NCBI GenBank assembly: GCA_963850415.1
Contig: CAWKLE010000003.1
Location: 1,178,001-1,242,000 of the forward strand
Direction of reading: 5' to 3'
Origin: VAXT01 sp963850415
GTDB taxonomy: Bacteria > Actinomycetota > Thermoleophilia > Gaiellales > Gaiellaceae
Length of the DNA stretch: 64,000 bases
The notes beneath the pieces were generated by a model. It was not told the DNA's origin, searched no databases, and saw only the letters and a program-made list of their open reading frames with translations. Positions 41,178 through 48,878 of this stretch are shown piece by piece; positions within the stretch are counted from its first letter, which is position 1, and each line of letters starts with the position of its first letter. The translations under genes and the position numbers were made by a program.

Positions 41178-42242
41178 GTGGAGGAGCGCCTCGTCCGGTT
41201 CCGGGCCACGACGGTCCTTGCGGTGCTCGGGATCGCGATCGCGGTTGCGCTCCTGCTCGAGATCATCTGGATCGCGCGGCACATCATCACGTGGATCCTG
41301 ATCGCGGTCTTCCTCACGCTGGCGCTCAACCCGGCGGTGGACTGGTTCCAACGTCACGGCGTGCGACGCCGCGGGGCGGCGACTGCGATCACCGTGCTGC
41401 TCACGCTCGCCGGGCTGGCCGCGCTGGCCGCCCTCTTCGTCCCGACGCTCGTCCACGAGTTAGACGGCTTCGCGAAGGCGCTGCCCGGCTACATCGACGA
41501 CATCACGCATCGGCGCGGGCGGCTCGGGTTCCTCGAGTCCAAGTACCACATCACCCAGCGCGTCCGCGACCAGCTCGAGAACGGCGGCGCCAGCAAGCTG
41601 CTCGGACTGACCGGTACCGCGGTCGCGATTACGAAGGGGATCATCACCGCGATCGTCGCCACGGTGACGATCGTTTTCATGACCGTCTTCATGCTGCTCG
41701 AGGGGCCGGTCTGGGTCGACCGCTTCTTTACGCTTTTGCCCGAGTCGTCGCGCGCGCACTGGCGCGGAGTCGGCCAGCAGATCTACAGGACCGTCGGCGG
41801 CTATGTGACCGGGAACCTGCTGATCAGCGTGATCGCCGGCATCTCGTCGACGATCGTCATGGTCGCGGTCGGCGTGCCCTACGCCGTGGCGCTCGGCCTG
41901 CTGGTCGCGATCCTCGATCTGATCCCGCTAGCCGGCGCGACCATTGCGGCGATCCTCGTTTCGGCGGTCGGGTTCATCCACTCGATCGTCGCGGGGATCG
42001 TCCTGATCGTCTTCTTCATCGTCTACCAGCAGATCGAGAACCATCTCCTGCAGCCGCTCGTTTACAGCAGGACGGTCCGGCTGTCTCCGCTCGTGATCCT
42101 CGTGTCGGTGCTCCTCGGGGCAGAGCTCGCCGGCGTGCTCGGTGCTCTGGCCGCGATCCCGGTCGCGGGGACGATCCAGGTGCTCCTGATCGCGTGGCTC
42201 CAGCACCGGCGCGCGCGGCAGGGCCAGGCCGCGACGATCTGA
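41178..42242 (+). CDS. AI-2E (PerM) family transporter
   Basis: 354 residues with eight TM helices: LLEIIWIARHIITWILIAVFLTLALNP, TVLLTLAGLAALAALFVP, and the C-terminal block GVPYAVALGLLVAILDLIPLAGATIAAILVSAVG and YQQIENHLLQPLVYSRTVRLSP, the conserved signature of the family. Members export small molecules, and some act as Na+/H+ antiporters. Substrate here unknown. The GTG start has no clear SD. Confidence 0.92.
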   Translation: MEERLVRFRATTVLAVLGIAIAVALLLEIIWIARHIITWILIAVFLTLALNPAVDWFQRHGVRRRGAATAITVLLTLAGLAALAALFVPTLVHELDGFAKALPGYIDDITHRRGRLGFLESKYHITQRVRDQLENGGASKLLGLTGTAVAITKGIITAIVATVTIVFMTVFMLLEGPVWVDRFFTLLPESSRAHWRGVGQQIYRTVGGYVTGNLLISVIAGISSTIVMVAVGVPYAVALGLLVAILDLIPLAGATIAAILVSAVGFIHSIVAGIVLIVFFIVYQQIENHLLQPLVYSRTVRLSPLVILVSVLLGAELAGVLGALAAIPVAGTIQVLLIAWLQHRRARQGQAATI

Positions 42243-42295
42243 AGATCACTCTTTCGGGCTGAAGCCGGACGTGCCGGCGCACCGATCACGGTCGT

Positions 42296-42898
42296 ATGCG
42301 CACGATCCTTGCGGCCGGCGCCCTTTCGATCTTGCTGCTCGGTACCGCGCAGCAGGCCGTCGCGCGCCCGCACGCGATGCAGGTTCCACGGCAGCAGAAG
42401 CTCAGCCTGTTCCTGCGGCACGCCGCGGTGCGCTCGCTTCCCGCGCGCCCCAGGAAAGCCGACACGGGCCTCCGGGCGCTCGAGCTCGACGTCGCCGCGC
42501 GCATCAACGCGCAGCGGGGAGCCCGGGGGTTGCGGCCGCTCCGGATCTCGCGAGGCCTCGACGCCGCGGCGGCGTACCACTCGCGCGAGATGGGGCTACA
42601 GGGATTCTTCGAGCACGAGTCGCTGAACGGCGCACCGTTCTGGAAGCGGATCGAGCGCTTCTATCCGATGGGTCGCGGCTCCTGGTCGGTGGGCGAGAAC
42701 ATCTTCTGGGAGACGCCCGACACGAGCGCGGCCAGTGCGGTCGGCGAGTGGATGGGGAGCCCTCCGCACCGACAGAACATCCTCGACCCGGAGTGGCGCG
42801 AGATCGGAATCGGGGCCGTGCACTTCGCCGCTGCGAAGGGCACGTTCGGCGGCCGTGCGGTCACGATCGTGACAGCAGACTTCGGCGCCCGCGGCTGA
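42296..42898 (+). CDS. CAP/SCP-domain secreted protein
   Basis: 200 residues with a signal peptide (RTILAAGALSILLLGTAQQAVA) and a CAP domain: LDVAARINAQRGARGLRPLRI, AAAYHSREMGLQGFFEHESL, WSVGENIFWETPDTSAASAVGEWMGSPPHRQNILDPEWREIGIG. It has the same family motifs as the protein at 35571. Likely extracellular; function unknown. The stop is followed by the R1 copy B. Confidence 0.88.
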   Translation: MRTILAAGALSILLLGTAQQAVARPHAMQVPRQQKLSLFLRHAAVRSLPARPRKADTGLRALELDVAARINAQRGARGLRPLRISRGLDAAAAYHSREMGLQGFFEHESLNGAPFWKRIERFYPMGRGSWSVGENIFWETPDTSAASAVGEWMGSPPHRQNILDPEWREIGIGAVHFAAAKGTFGGRAVTIVTADFGARG

Positions 42899-42943
42899 CG
42901 CACAAAGACCGCTTCGACCTAGGCGTAGGCAACCGAATGCGTC

Positions 42944-43073
42944 CTCGGCTTCCTGGCGCGTCGCTGAGCGCCTGTATGTGAGCGGGACAATGCTGCGCCG
43001 CATGGCCCGCTCGCAGGAAGGCGGTCAGCGGCGCGAGGCAAGGGCGAAGCCCGAAGCCGGCCAGGGAGCCGAG
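42944..43073 (-). repeat. structured element R1, copy B
   Basis: On the minus strand the element begins 2 nt after tRNA-Arg(TCT). H1 is GGGC-TTC-GCCC, P2 GAGCGGG/CCCGCTC, P3 ATGC/GCAT, P1 CGCTGACCGC/GCGCTCAGCG (one mismatch). The tail is CGCGCCAGGAAGCCGAG. Confidence 0.8.
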
Positions 43074-43074
43074 G

Positions 43075-43146
43075 TGCGCCTGGAGGGATTCGAACCCCCG
43101 ACCAACGGCTTAGAAGGCCGCCGCTCTTCCTCTGAGCTACAGGCGC
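43075..43146 (-). tRNA. tRNA-Arg (anticodon TCT)
   Basis: 72-nt cloverleaf on the minus strand: acceptor GCGCCTG/CAGGCGC, anticodon loop CTTCTAA with TCT, T-arm GTTCGAATC. Discriminator A. No CCA encoded. Confidence 0.95.
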
Positions 43147-43165
43147 CCGAGCGAAGGGTAGCGGC

Positions 43166-43378
43166 CTATCCGACGAACTCGGCTTGCGCCTCGGGATTGG
43201 CCGCGTGCCAGTCTCTCAGGTGACGATCGAGCTCCACGCGCACGCGGGTGTGCCGGACAGACGAGAGCCGTGAGACCTCGATCGTGTTCGGGCCGACCTC
43301 GTCGGCGACGTACTCGCGCTCCCGCAGGAACGCAATCAGGCCGGGCAGGTCGGCCGCTTCTTGGACTCGGATACGCAT
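43166..43378 (-). CDS. hypothetical protein (70 aa)
   Basis: A 70-residue acidic/basic protein: RIRVQEAADLPGLIAFLRERE followed by VELDRHLRDWHAANPEAQAEF. No domain is recognised; the pattern of two beta-like strands with a helix resembles a small ligand-binding or ACT-like half. It starts at ATG 43378 between two tRNA genes. Coding likelihood is supported by the amphipathic pattern and codon composition, but it is unverified. Confidence 0.55.
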   Translation of the reverse strand: MRIRVQEAADLPGLIAFLREREYVADEVGPNTIEVSRLSSVRHTRVRVELDRHLRDWHAANPEAQAEFVG

Positions 43379-43592
43379 TTGAAACCCCGCCTATCGAATG
43401 TCGGCAGAACGGCGCTCCAGCGGCACCCGAGGTCGGGTGATTCGCGCCGCCTTACGGTCGCGTAGATGTTGCGCTCTCGTCACGGTCTCGTTCCCCACGC
43501 GTGCCAAATTCGTCGATAGGGTCCTGACCGGAGGGAGGCCCGCGGCCGGACCCCGAACGCGTGGGCCGAAGCGGCTATTCTGAGCCGTGCGC

Positions 43593-43666
43593 GGTGGCGG
43601 TAGCTCAGTTGGTAGAGCCCCGGGTTGTGGTCCCGGTGGTCGCGGGTTCAAGTCCCGTCCGCCACC
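43593..43666 (+). tRNA. tRNA-His (anticodon GTG)
   Basis: Acceptor GTGGCGG/CCGCCAC with the extra G at -1 opposite discriminator C, as usual for tRNA-His. Anticodon loop TTGTGGT; T-arm GTTCAAGTC. The 214 bp before it (43379-43592) holds no recognisable gene. Confidence 0.96.
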
Positions 43667-43690
43667 CCTAGTAGGGCACTTAGCTCCGCA

Positions 43691-44617
43691 GTGAAGATCC
43701 TCGCCTCTCGTCGCTTCCCCGGCCCTGCCTGGGACGAGCTTCGGGACGTCGAGTACGACGATGGCCCGCTCACGGGGCCGCGGCCGGACATCGACGCGCT
43801 CGCCGTCGTCGGCGAGGTGATCGACGCGCGGACACTTGGACTGTTCCCCAACCTGCGCCTCGTCGCGAACTACGGCGTCGGCTACGACGACATCGACGTC
43901 GCGGCCTGCGCCGCTCACGGCGTCGCAGTCACGAACACGCCGGGCGTCCTCGACGCTGCGACCGCAGACCTCGCGCTGGCGCTCATCCTCGCCACGCGGC
44001 GACGCGTCGTCGAGTCCGACGCCTTCGTCCGGGCCGGGAGGTGGGGGACGGATTGGGCCTCGACGACGCTCCTCGCCCAGGAGGTGACCGGCGCGACGCT
44101 CGGCATCGTCGGCCTCGGGCGGATCGGGACGGCCGTGGCGCGCAGGGCACGCGGCTTCGAGATGCGCCTGCTCTACACGAAGCGCGAGCGCCTACCTGCT
44201 GCCGAGGAGCACGAGCTCGGGCTCGAGTATCGCGACCTCGACGACCTGCTGCGGGAGACGGACATCGTCACGGTCCACGTCCCGCTGACCGCCGAGACGG
44301 AGGGGCTCCTCGACGCGCGGCGCCTCGGGCTCCTGCACGACGGCGCCTGTCTCGTCAACACGGCGCGCGGAGCGCTGATCGACGAACGGGCGCTCGTGAC
44401 GGAGCTCGTCGCAGGTCGGATCAGAGCGGGCCTCGACGTGTTCACCGACGAACCGAACATGCCGCCGGCGCTGCTCGACCTCCCGAACGTCGTCCTCACG
44501 CCTCACCTCGGCAGCGCAACGCAGGAAACGCGGGAGGCGATGACACGCGTGCTGGTCGACAATCTGCTCGCCGCGGAGGCGGGCAGACCGCTCCCGAATC
44601 CCGTCTACGCTTCCTAG
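43691..44617 (+). CDS. D-isomer-specific 2-hydroxyacid dehydrogenase
   Basis: 308 residues. The NAD domain carries GLGRIGTAVARRARGFEM (GxGxxG), then VNTARGALIDERAL and the catalytic E in DEPNMPPALL; the catalytic His is in LTPHLGSATQETREAM. VANYGVGYDDIDVAACAAHGVAVTNTPG is the conserved substrate-binding block. It likely reduces glyoxylate or hydroxypyruvate, or acts on a D-2-hydroxyacid. The GTG start lies 24 bp after tRNA-His. Confidence 0.92.
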   Translation: MKILASRRFPGPAWDELRDVEYDDGPLTGPRPDIDALAVVGEVIDARTLGLFPNLRLVANYGVGYDDIDVAACAAHGVAVTNTPGVLDAATADLALALILATRRRVVESDAFVRAGRWGTDWASTTLLAQEVTGATLGIVGLGRIGTAVARRARGFEMRLLYTKRERLPAAEEHELGLEYRDLDDLLRETDIVTVHVPLTAETEGLLDARRLGLLHDGACLVNTARGALIDERALVTELVAGRIRAGLDVFTDEPNMPPALLDLPNVVLTPHLGSATQETREAMTRVLVDNLLAAEAGRPLPNPVYAS

Positions 44618-44622
44618 CCCGC

Positions 44623-44694
44623 GGCCCCGTAGCTCAGCGGATAGAGCAACGGACTTCGAATCCGTGCGCGGAGGTTCGACTCCTCCCGGGGCCA
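44623..44694 (+). tRNA. tRNA-Arg (anticodon TCG)
   Basis: Acceptor GGCCCCG/CGGGGCC, anticodon loop CTTCGAA with TCG, T-arm GTTCGACTC. Discriminator A. A strong hairpin follows 15 nt later. Confidence 0.95.
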
Positions 44695-44709
44695 CTCGAG
44701 ACATCCTGC

Positions 44710-44759
44710 GGGAGGAGCCTCCTCTGTTGTCGGGTGAGGCTACAGAGGAGGCTCCTGCC
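44710..44759. terminator. bidirectional hairpin terminator
   Basis: Two 17-nt arms (16 of 17 positions pair) around a 16-nt loop, between tRNA-Arg and the convergent glycoside hydrolase gene. No U-tract follows on either strand. Confidence 0.6.
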
Positions 44760-44766
44760 GCTCAGG

Positions 44767-47691
44767 TCAAGGAAGACCCATGTAGTGGGTGCGGATCCAG
44801 GTGCCGTAGTTGCCGTTGGGGGTGCCGTTGTAGTCGGTGATGAGTGAGAGGCAGTTGCCCCAGGTGTCCCAGGTCCAGGCTTCGTAGTTGACGCCGTGCG
44901 CGTCGGCCCAGTTGACCATCGCCGCGGTGTTCGTCGTCGCGCAGCTGGAGGCGTCGTAGGTCTCGCCGAACTCGCCGAACACGACCGGAACCTGCGCGGC
45001 GACGGGGGCGGTGTATTGGGTCAGGCAGGTGGGTGTGTAGCAGGTGTTGCCGCCGTACACGTGCTGCTCGGCCATCAGTTGGTTGAGCGGATCCGCCGGC
45101 CTGTTCGCGAGCCACTGCTGCAGGTTGTTCGCGTAGTCGATCCCGGAGGCGGTGACGACGTTCGTCGCGTTCGTGGCCCGGATCGTGTTCAGCGCGGCTT
45201 GCATGCCGAACGCGGCGTAGCCGACCGAGCAGGAGGAACCGCCGTTCTTCCAGCACGCCCAGCTGATGTTGTGCGGCTCGGACTGCAGCCCGAAGAACGT
45301 GTTCGGGTCGTCCTTGAACGCGTTCGCGATCGCCGTCCACGCCGCCGGCGAATGATCCTGATCGAGGATCGGCGGATGATCCAACGCCTGCTGCATCCCC
45401 GGCGCCGCCCACATCAGGCTGAGCTCGGTGTAGATGCCCGCGGCATGCAGCTGGCTCGCGTACGTCTTGATCGCGTTCAGATAGTTCGCGCCCGCGTACT
45501 GCGGCGGGACGCCGTTGATCCCGAGCACGCAGTCCTCGTTCAGGCCCATGTGGACGACGTTGGCGTGCCAGGAAGCGATGGCCGCGACCGGCGGAGGCGA
45601 GCCGTTGTCGGTATCGAAGATTCCCCACCCCTGGATGCACGCGAACTCCGTGCCCGAGTGGTTGACGCCGTGCAGGTGCACGAAGTTCCCGCTCGCGTCG
45701 AGAACCCTGTTCATGAAGACGTGGAGTCCCGTTGACGGAGGAGGAGGCGGTGGAGGTGGGGGCGGCGGTGGAGGTGGTGGGAGCGGCGGGGGAGGTGGGG
45801 GCGGAGGAGGCGGAGGCGGAGGAGGTGGTGGGGGCGGAGGGGGAGGCGGTGGAGGTGGAGGCGGTGGAGGTGGAGGTGGAGGTGGCGGCGGTGGAGGTGG
45901 AGGTGGCGGCGGTGGAGGTGGAGGTGGAGGTGGAGGTGGAGGCGGTGGAGGTGGTGGTGGAGGCGGTGGTGGTGGTGGAGGTGGCGGAGGTGGTGGAGGT
46001 GGGGGCGGAAGTGGCGGTGGCGGAGGGTGATGACCGGCGAGACCATCGGCGCAGATGTTCCCGTGCTGGTAGTCCGCATAGGCCTCCCAGACGAATGCAC
46101 CGGCCAGGCCGGCCTGGGCCGCGTAGTCCGAGAACTGGCCGCAGCCGCCGGGCGGCTGCGGGTGCTCGTTGACGTCGATCCCGACGACGAACTTGGACGC
46201 CGGCAGCCCCTGCCTGATCGTGTCCGCCACGTCCCGCTGCATGGTCGCCAGGTCGTCTCCGAAGGTCATCAGGTTGAACTGGTCGATGATGGCGGCGCTC
46301 GGCGCCCACCAGCCCCCGCCCCAGTTCGTGATCACGTCGGCGGACACGAACAGCCCAGCCGAGTGCGCGGCGTTCGCGATCGCGTTGACGCAGGTGGTCA
46401 TGGCGGGGTTCGGGGGTCCTACCCTCATCCACGGCCCGTCCTCGATGTCGAGGTCGATTCCGTCGAACCCGTTCGAGGTCGCGAAGCCGACGAGGTTCTG
46501 GACGAACTGCGCCCGGTTCGTGTCATTGCACGCAGGCCCCCAGTTGTCGTTGCCTGCGCCGCCGATCGCGATGATCGCCTTGATCCCGGGGTGCGCGTGC
46601 ACAGTCGCAACCCAGGCGGGGACGTTGATGTTCGCGATGTTGCTCTGGTCGAGGCCGGGCCCGTTCGAGGTTGCCAGGTTGAACAGGATCAGCTGGTTCA
46701 GGTCACTCCACGGCAGGCTCGCAGGCGGTACGGGAGCCCAGCCGAGATCCTCGCTCATCACGACACCACCTGGGGATGGCGGGGGCGGAGGTGGCGGGGG
46801 CGGGGGCGGAGGTGGAGGTGGAGGTGGCGGAGGTGGCGGGGGCGGGGGCGGAGGTGGAGGTGGCGGGGGCGGAGGTGGCGGTGGCGGAGGCGGAGGCGGG
46901 GGTGGCGGTGGCGGAGGCGGTGGCGGTGGCGGCGGTGGCGCAGCCCCGGCCCGAAGCGCAATGAGCTGGCCGAGCGAGCTGCTTGGCCGTACTCCCGATG
47001 TCGAGGCGGTCATGTCGCCGGTCTGGCCTGCGTTCGCCTGAAGGTACGACGCACCGCCTCCGTCCAGAGCCCACCGTCGAGACGGCCAAGGCGCGTCGAA
47101 CAGCTCGGTCATCTCGTCCGGTGGCCGGATCCCCTTGCTCGAGGTCATGGTGAAGAACCCCAAGACGACGTCACCAGCCGCCGTGGTCGTGATCGACGGT
47201 GCCACGAACGACCGACTGTTGGGAGTGAACGCGCCGCTGTGCGAGTCGACGGGCTGGGACACATCGATTCCATGCACGTCCACGATCGATCCCGCCACGG
47301 AGACCGACGAGGCCAAAGTCCAGCCGTAGTTCGCCGGCTCGGAAGACCCGGCGACTTTGTAGTAGAGCGCCTGCGTCAGTGAGAGGTACGGCGGGGCATT
47401 GCTGTCCCGCCTGATCAGGGTCCAGCCGTTCGGTGGAACAATCGAATCGACGCCTGACATGCGCGCGGAGACTGACGCGACGAGTAGATCTCCGCCAGCC
47501 GTCGATCGCGGTCGTTGGACCGTGAGCCGGTTGCCGAGGGTGGCGCTCGTCGCGACATCTCCGAGCCGCGCAAGCCCGTGCGCAGGCTGCGAGCCTGCGA
47601 TCGTCACACCGAGGAGCAGACCCAGCGCGAGCAGTGGGATATGACGACCTAGTCGACGTCCTCTCCTCGAGAAAGCGACGACGTGCTTCAT
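44767..47691 (-). CDS. secreted modular GH18-GH5 glycoside hydrolase with polyproline linkers
   Basis: About 974 residues. Signal peptide (LLALGLLLGVTIAGSQPAHG). An N-terminal beta-sandwich-like domain (about 40-250) is followed by a polyproline tract of about 55 residues. GH18 (about 306-554) has the acid signature FDGIDLDIEDG, and a second tract has about 95 prolines. The GH5 domain (about 652-974) has its acid/base Glu in LQSEPHNISW and its nucleophile in VVFGEFGE. It would cut chitin-like and cellulose-like polysaccharides outside the cell. Fusion of the two families in one polypeptide is unusual. A 19-aa ORF overlaps its start (ATGA), and the leader can fold. The DNA repeats behind the linkers may vary in length. 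Confidence 0.9.
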   Translation of the reverse strand: MKHVVAFSRRGRRLGRHIPLLALGLLLGVTIAGSQPAHGLARLGDVATSATLGNRLTVQRPRSTAGGDLLVASVSARMSGVDSIVPPNGWTLIRRDSNAPPYLSLTQALYYKVAGSSEPANYGWTLASSVSVAGSIVDVHGIDVSQPVDSHSGAFTPNSRSFVAPSITTTAAGDVVLGFFTMTSSKGIRPPDEMTELFDAPWPSRRWALDGGGASYLQANAGQTGDMTASTSGVRPSSSLGQLIALRAGAAPPPPPPPPPPPPPPPPPPPPPPPPPPPPPPPPPPPPPPPPPPPPPPPPPPPPPPSPGGVVMSEDLGWAPVPPASLPWSDLNQLILFNLATSNGPGLDQSNIANINVPAWVATVHAHPGIKAIIAIGGAGNDNWGPACNDTNRAQFVQNLVGFATSNGFDGIDLDIEDGPWMRVGPPNPAMTTCVNAIANAAHSAGLFVSADVITNWGGGWWAPSAAIIDQFNLMTFGDDLATMQRDVADTIRQGLPASKFVVGIDVNEHPQPPGGCGQFSDYAAQAGLAGAFVWEAYADYQHGNICADGLAGHHPPPPPLPPPPPPPPPPPPPPPPPPPPPPPPPPPPPPPPPPPPPPPPPPPPPPPPPPPPPPPPPPPPPPPPPPPPPPPPPPPLPPPPPPPPPPPPPPPSTGLHVFMNRVLDASGNFVHLHGVNHSGTEFACIQGWGIFDTDNGSPPPVAAIASWHANVVHMGLNEDCVLGINGVPPQYAGANYLNAIKTYASQLHAAGIYTELSLMWAAPGMQQALDHPPILDQDHSPAAWTAIANAFKDDPNTFFGLQSEPHNISWACWKNGGSSCSVGYAAFGMQAALNTIRATNATNVVTASGIDYANNLQQWLANRPADPLNQLMAEQHVYGGNTCYTPTCLTQYTAPVAAQVPVVFGEFGETYDASSCATTNTAAMVNWADAHGVNYEAWTWDTWGNCLSLITDYNGTPNGNYGTWIRTHYMGLP
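45737..46027. repeat. GGN-rich microsatellite coding the second polyproline linker
   Basis: About 290 bp of degenerate GGTGGAGGT-type repeats, G-rich on the plus strand. It could form quadruplexes and slip during replication. The plus-strand glycine-only frame over this stretch is an artefact. Confidence 0.85.
46778..46941. repeat. GGN-rich microsatellite coding the first polyproline linker
   Basis: A shorter tract of the same kind, about 165 bp, between the N-terminal and GH18 domains. Confidence 0.85.
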
Positions 47692-47747
47692 GGCGTTCGT
47701 CCTCGCTGGGCGCTCGGCGAGTTGCCGAACACGAGCAGCTTGCTCAT
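47688..47747 (-). CDS. upstream ORF coupled to the GH18-GH5 gene (19 aa)
   Basis: ATG at 47747 follows GAAGGAAGGGGG at good spacing and encodes a 19-residue peptide ending QRGRTP. Its TGA overlaps the ATG of the hydrolase (ATGA), so ribosomes finishing it could reinitiate there. It may regulate translation rather than be functional itself. Confidence 0.5.
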   Translation of the reverse strand: MSKLLVFGNSPSAQRGRTP

Positions 47748-47785
47748 GTCCCCCCCTTCCTTCCAGGAGCCGAGTGGCGTCACAA

Positions 47786-47950
47786 CGCTCTTTGGGAGCG
47801 GAAGCTGAGGTCCGTCCTGGGCGGCCGGACCCGCCTCATCGCCAACTGGGCTCTGGCTTGTGGGCGTGTGAAGCCGGGTCTTTTACAACATCGGGGCGAC
47901 GATGTGCGCCGCCCCAGGAGATCACTGCTCCACAGCGCCCGCAAAGAGCG
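47786..47950 (-). promoter_or_regulatory. candidate structured leader of the hydrolase gene
   Basis: The 9-bp arms CGCTCTTTG and CAAAGAGCG bracket about 150 nt with further local hairpins (GGGGCG/CGCCCC). It sits between the divergent gene at 48021 and the uORF. No known riboswitch signature was recognised. Confidence 0.35.
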
Positions 47951-48020
47951 GTCTTTTCTCATTCACTCGACGAGCAACAAGCCGGGATCGCTTCGGTGAG
48001 CGGCTTGTAAGACTGTCGGG

Positions 48021-48752
48021 ATGGACCCAAAGGAAGTCCTCGGAGCGGCAGCGCACTCTTGCGCCGAGCTCGGTCCGATCAGCCCGGAACTCGCGCTGAT
48101 CGACCCGGTGCTCGCGGAGCGAGCGCGGATGCTGCTCCCCGACCCGACCGAGCGGACGCGAAGGCCTCGAGTTGTCCCGGTGGTTTGGAGCCCGCCGGTT
48201 TCCGAGCGGCCCAAGTCATCCCGGGCGTCCGAGCGTCCGCAGCGAAGAAGTCGCTGGCGCAGGACGGTGTTGCTCGCGGGGCTCGTGTTCGCTGCGGGTG
48301 CGGCCTCCGGCGGCTTCTTCGGTCGAAAAGACGCGGCGTCGCCTCCGGTGCCGTTCGAGGCTCAGGTCCAGGTGCGGACGGTCACGAGGGCGACGGACAC
48401 GAGGACGCACCCCCGCGCCGCGCCGAGGTCGACTCGCGCGTCGTCCCGGCCCCGCCAACGCGGTCGAGCCGCACGGCCGGCGGCGAACGTCCTCGGAGTC
48501 ACGACCGCGGTCAGCAAACGCGGAGTGCAACTCGACTGGCAGCGACCACTCGACTCGGACCACGTCGCGGTGATCCGGGCTCGCGGCGCGAGTAGATCGA
48601 AGGTGATCGTCTTCCGCGGCCGCGGGACGAGCTACCGCGACGTGTCTGCTCACCGCTGCACCACGTACCGCTACACGATCGTCAACTACGATGGTCGAGG
48701 TCACCCTTCGACCGGCGTGCCGACGTCAGTCGTGACCCAGGGCTGCACCTGA
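48021..48752 (+). CDS. single-TM protein with ISPEL motif and C-terminal FN3-like domain
   Basis: 243 residues. The N-terminus has the motif LGPISPELALIDPVLAERAR and a proline-rich stretch, then a TM helix (VLLAGLVFAAGAASGGFF). A long basic Arg/Ser-rich linker follows, then a fibronectin-III-like domain: GVTTAVSKRGVQLDWQRP, DHVAVIRARG, YRDVSAHRCTTYRYTIVNYDGRG. The C-terminal domain would be extracellular. The same ISPEL motif appears in the small membrane protein at 50699. Function unknown. Confidence 0.7.
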   Translation: MDPKEVLGAAAHSCAELGPISPELALIDPVLAERARMLLPDPTERTRRPRVVPVVWSPPVSERPKSSRASERPQRRSRWRRTVLLAGLVFAAGAASGGFFGRKDAASPPVPFEAQVQVRTVTRATDTRTHPRAAPRSTRASSRPRQRGRAARPAANVLGVTTAVSKRGVQLDWQRPLDSDHVAVIRARGASRSKVIVFRGRGTSYRDVSAHRCTTYRYTIVNYDGRGHPSTGVPTSVVTQGCT

Positions 48753-48865
48753 GCCTCGTGGGATGAGCCTGCCGGCGTAGAGGGAGGTCAGCCTGACGGG
48801 CGAGGATGGGCACTTGCAGCGTCTGCACCCGCAGTCGCGTGGCGCTCGAGCTCGCACTGTCCCTC

Positions 48866-48871
48866 TAGGAT
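48866..48871 (+). promoter_or_regulatory. -10-like hexamer of the GFA-TPR gene
   Basis: TAGGAT, 7 nt before the ATG. Confidence 0.4.
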
Positions 48872-48878
48872 CAACCGC

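Noticed and set aside
45515..46030. Plus-strand frame rich in glycine over the GH18-GH5 linker
   Set aside because: It arises from the GGN repeats read in the wrong strand; the N-terminal part is low-complexity with no homology.
44762..46432. Alternative minus-strand frame overlapping the hydrolase linker
   Set aside because: Ser/Thr/Ala-rich repeat translation in a shifted frame; the hydrolase frame has the catalytic motifs.
45737..46941. Possible CRISPR array or long tandem repeat region
   Set aside because: The repeats are 3-9 bp GGN units without spacers; they are the polyproline codons.
47786..47950. A known c-di-GMP riboswitch upstream of the glycoside hydrolase
   Set aside because: The conserved GEMM-I core motifs could not be located on either strand, so only an unassigned fold is claimed.
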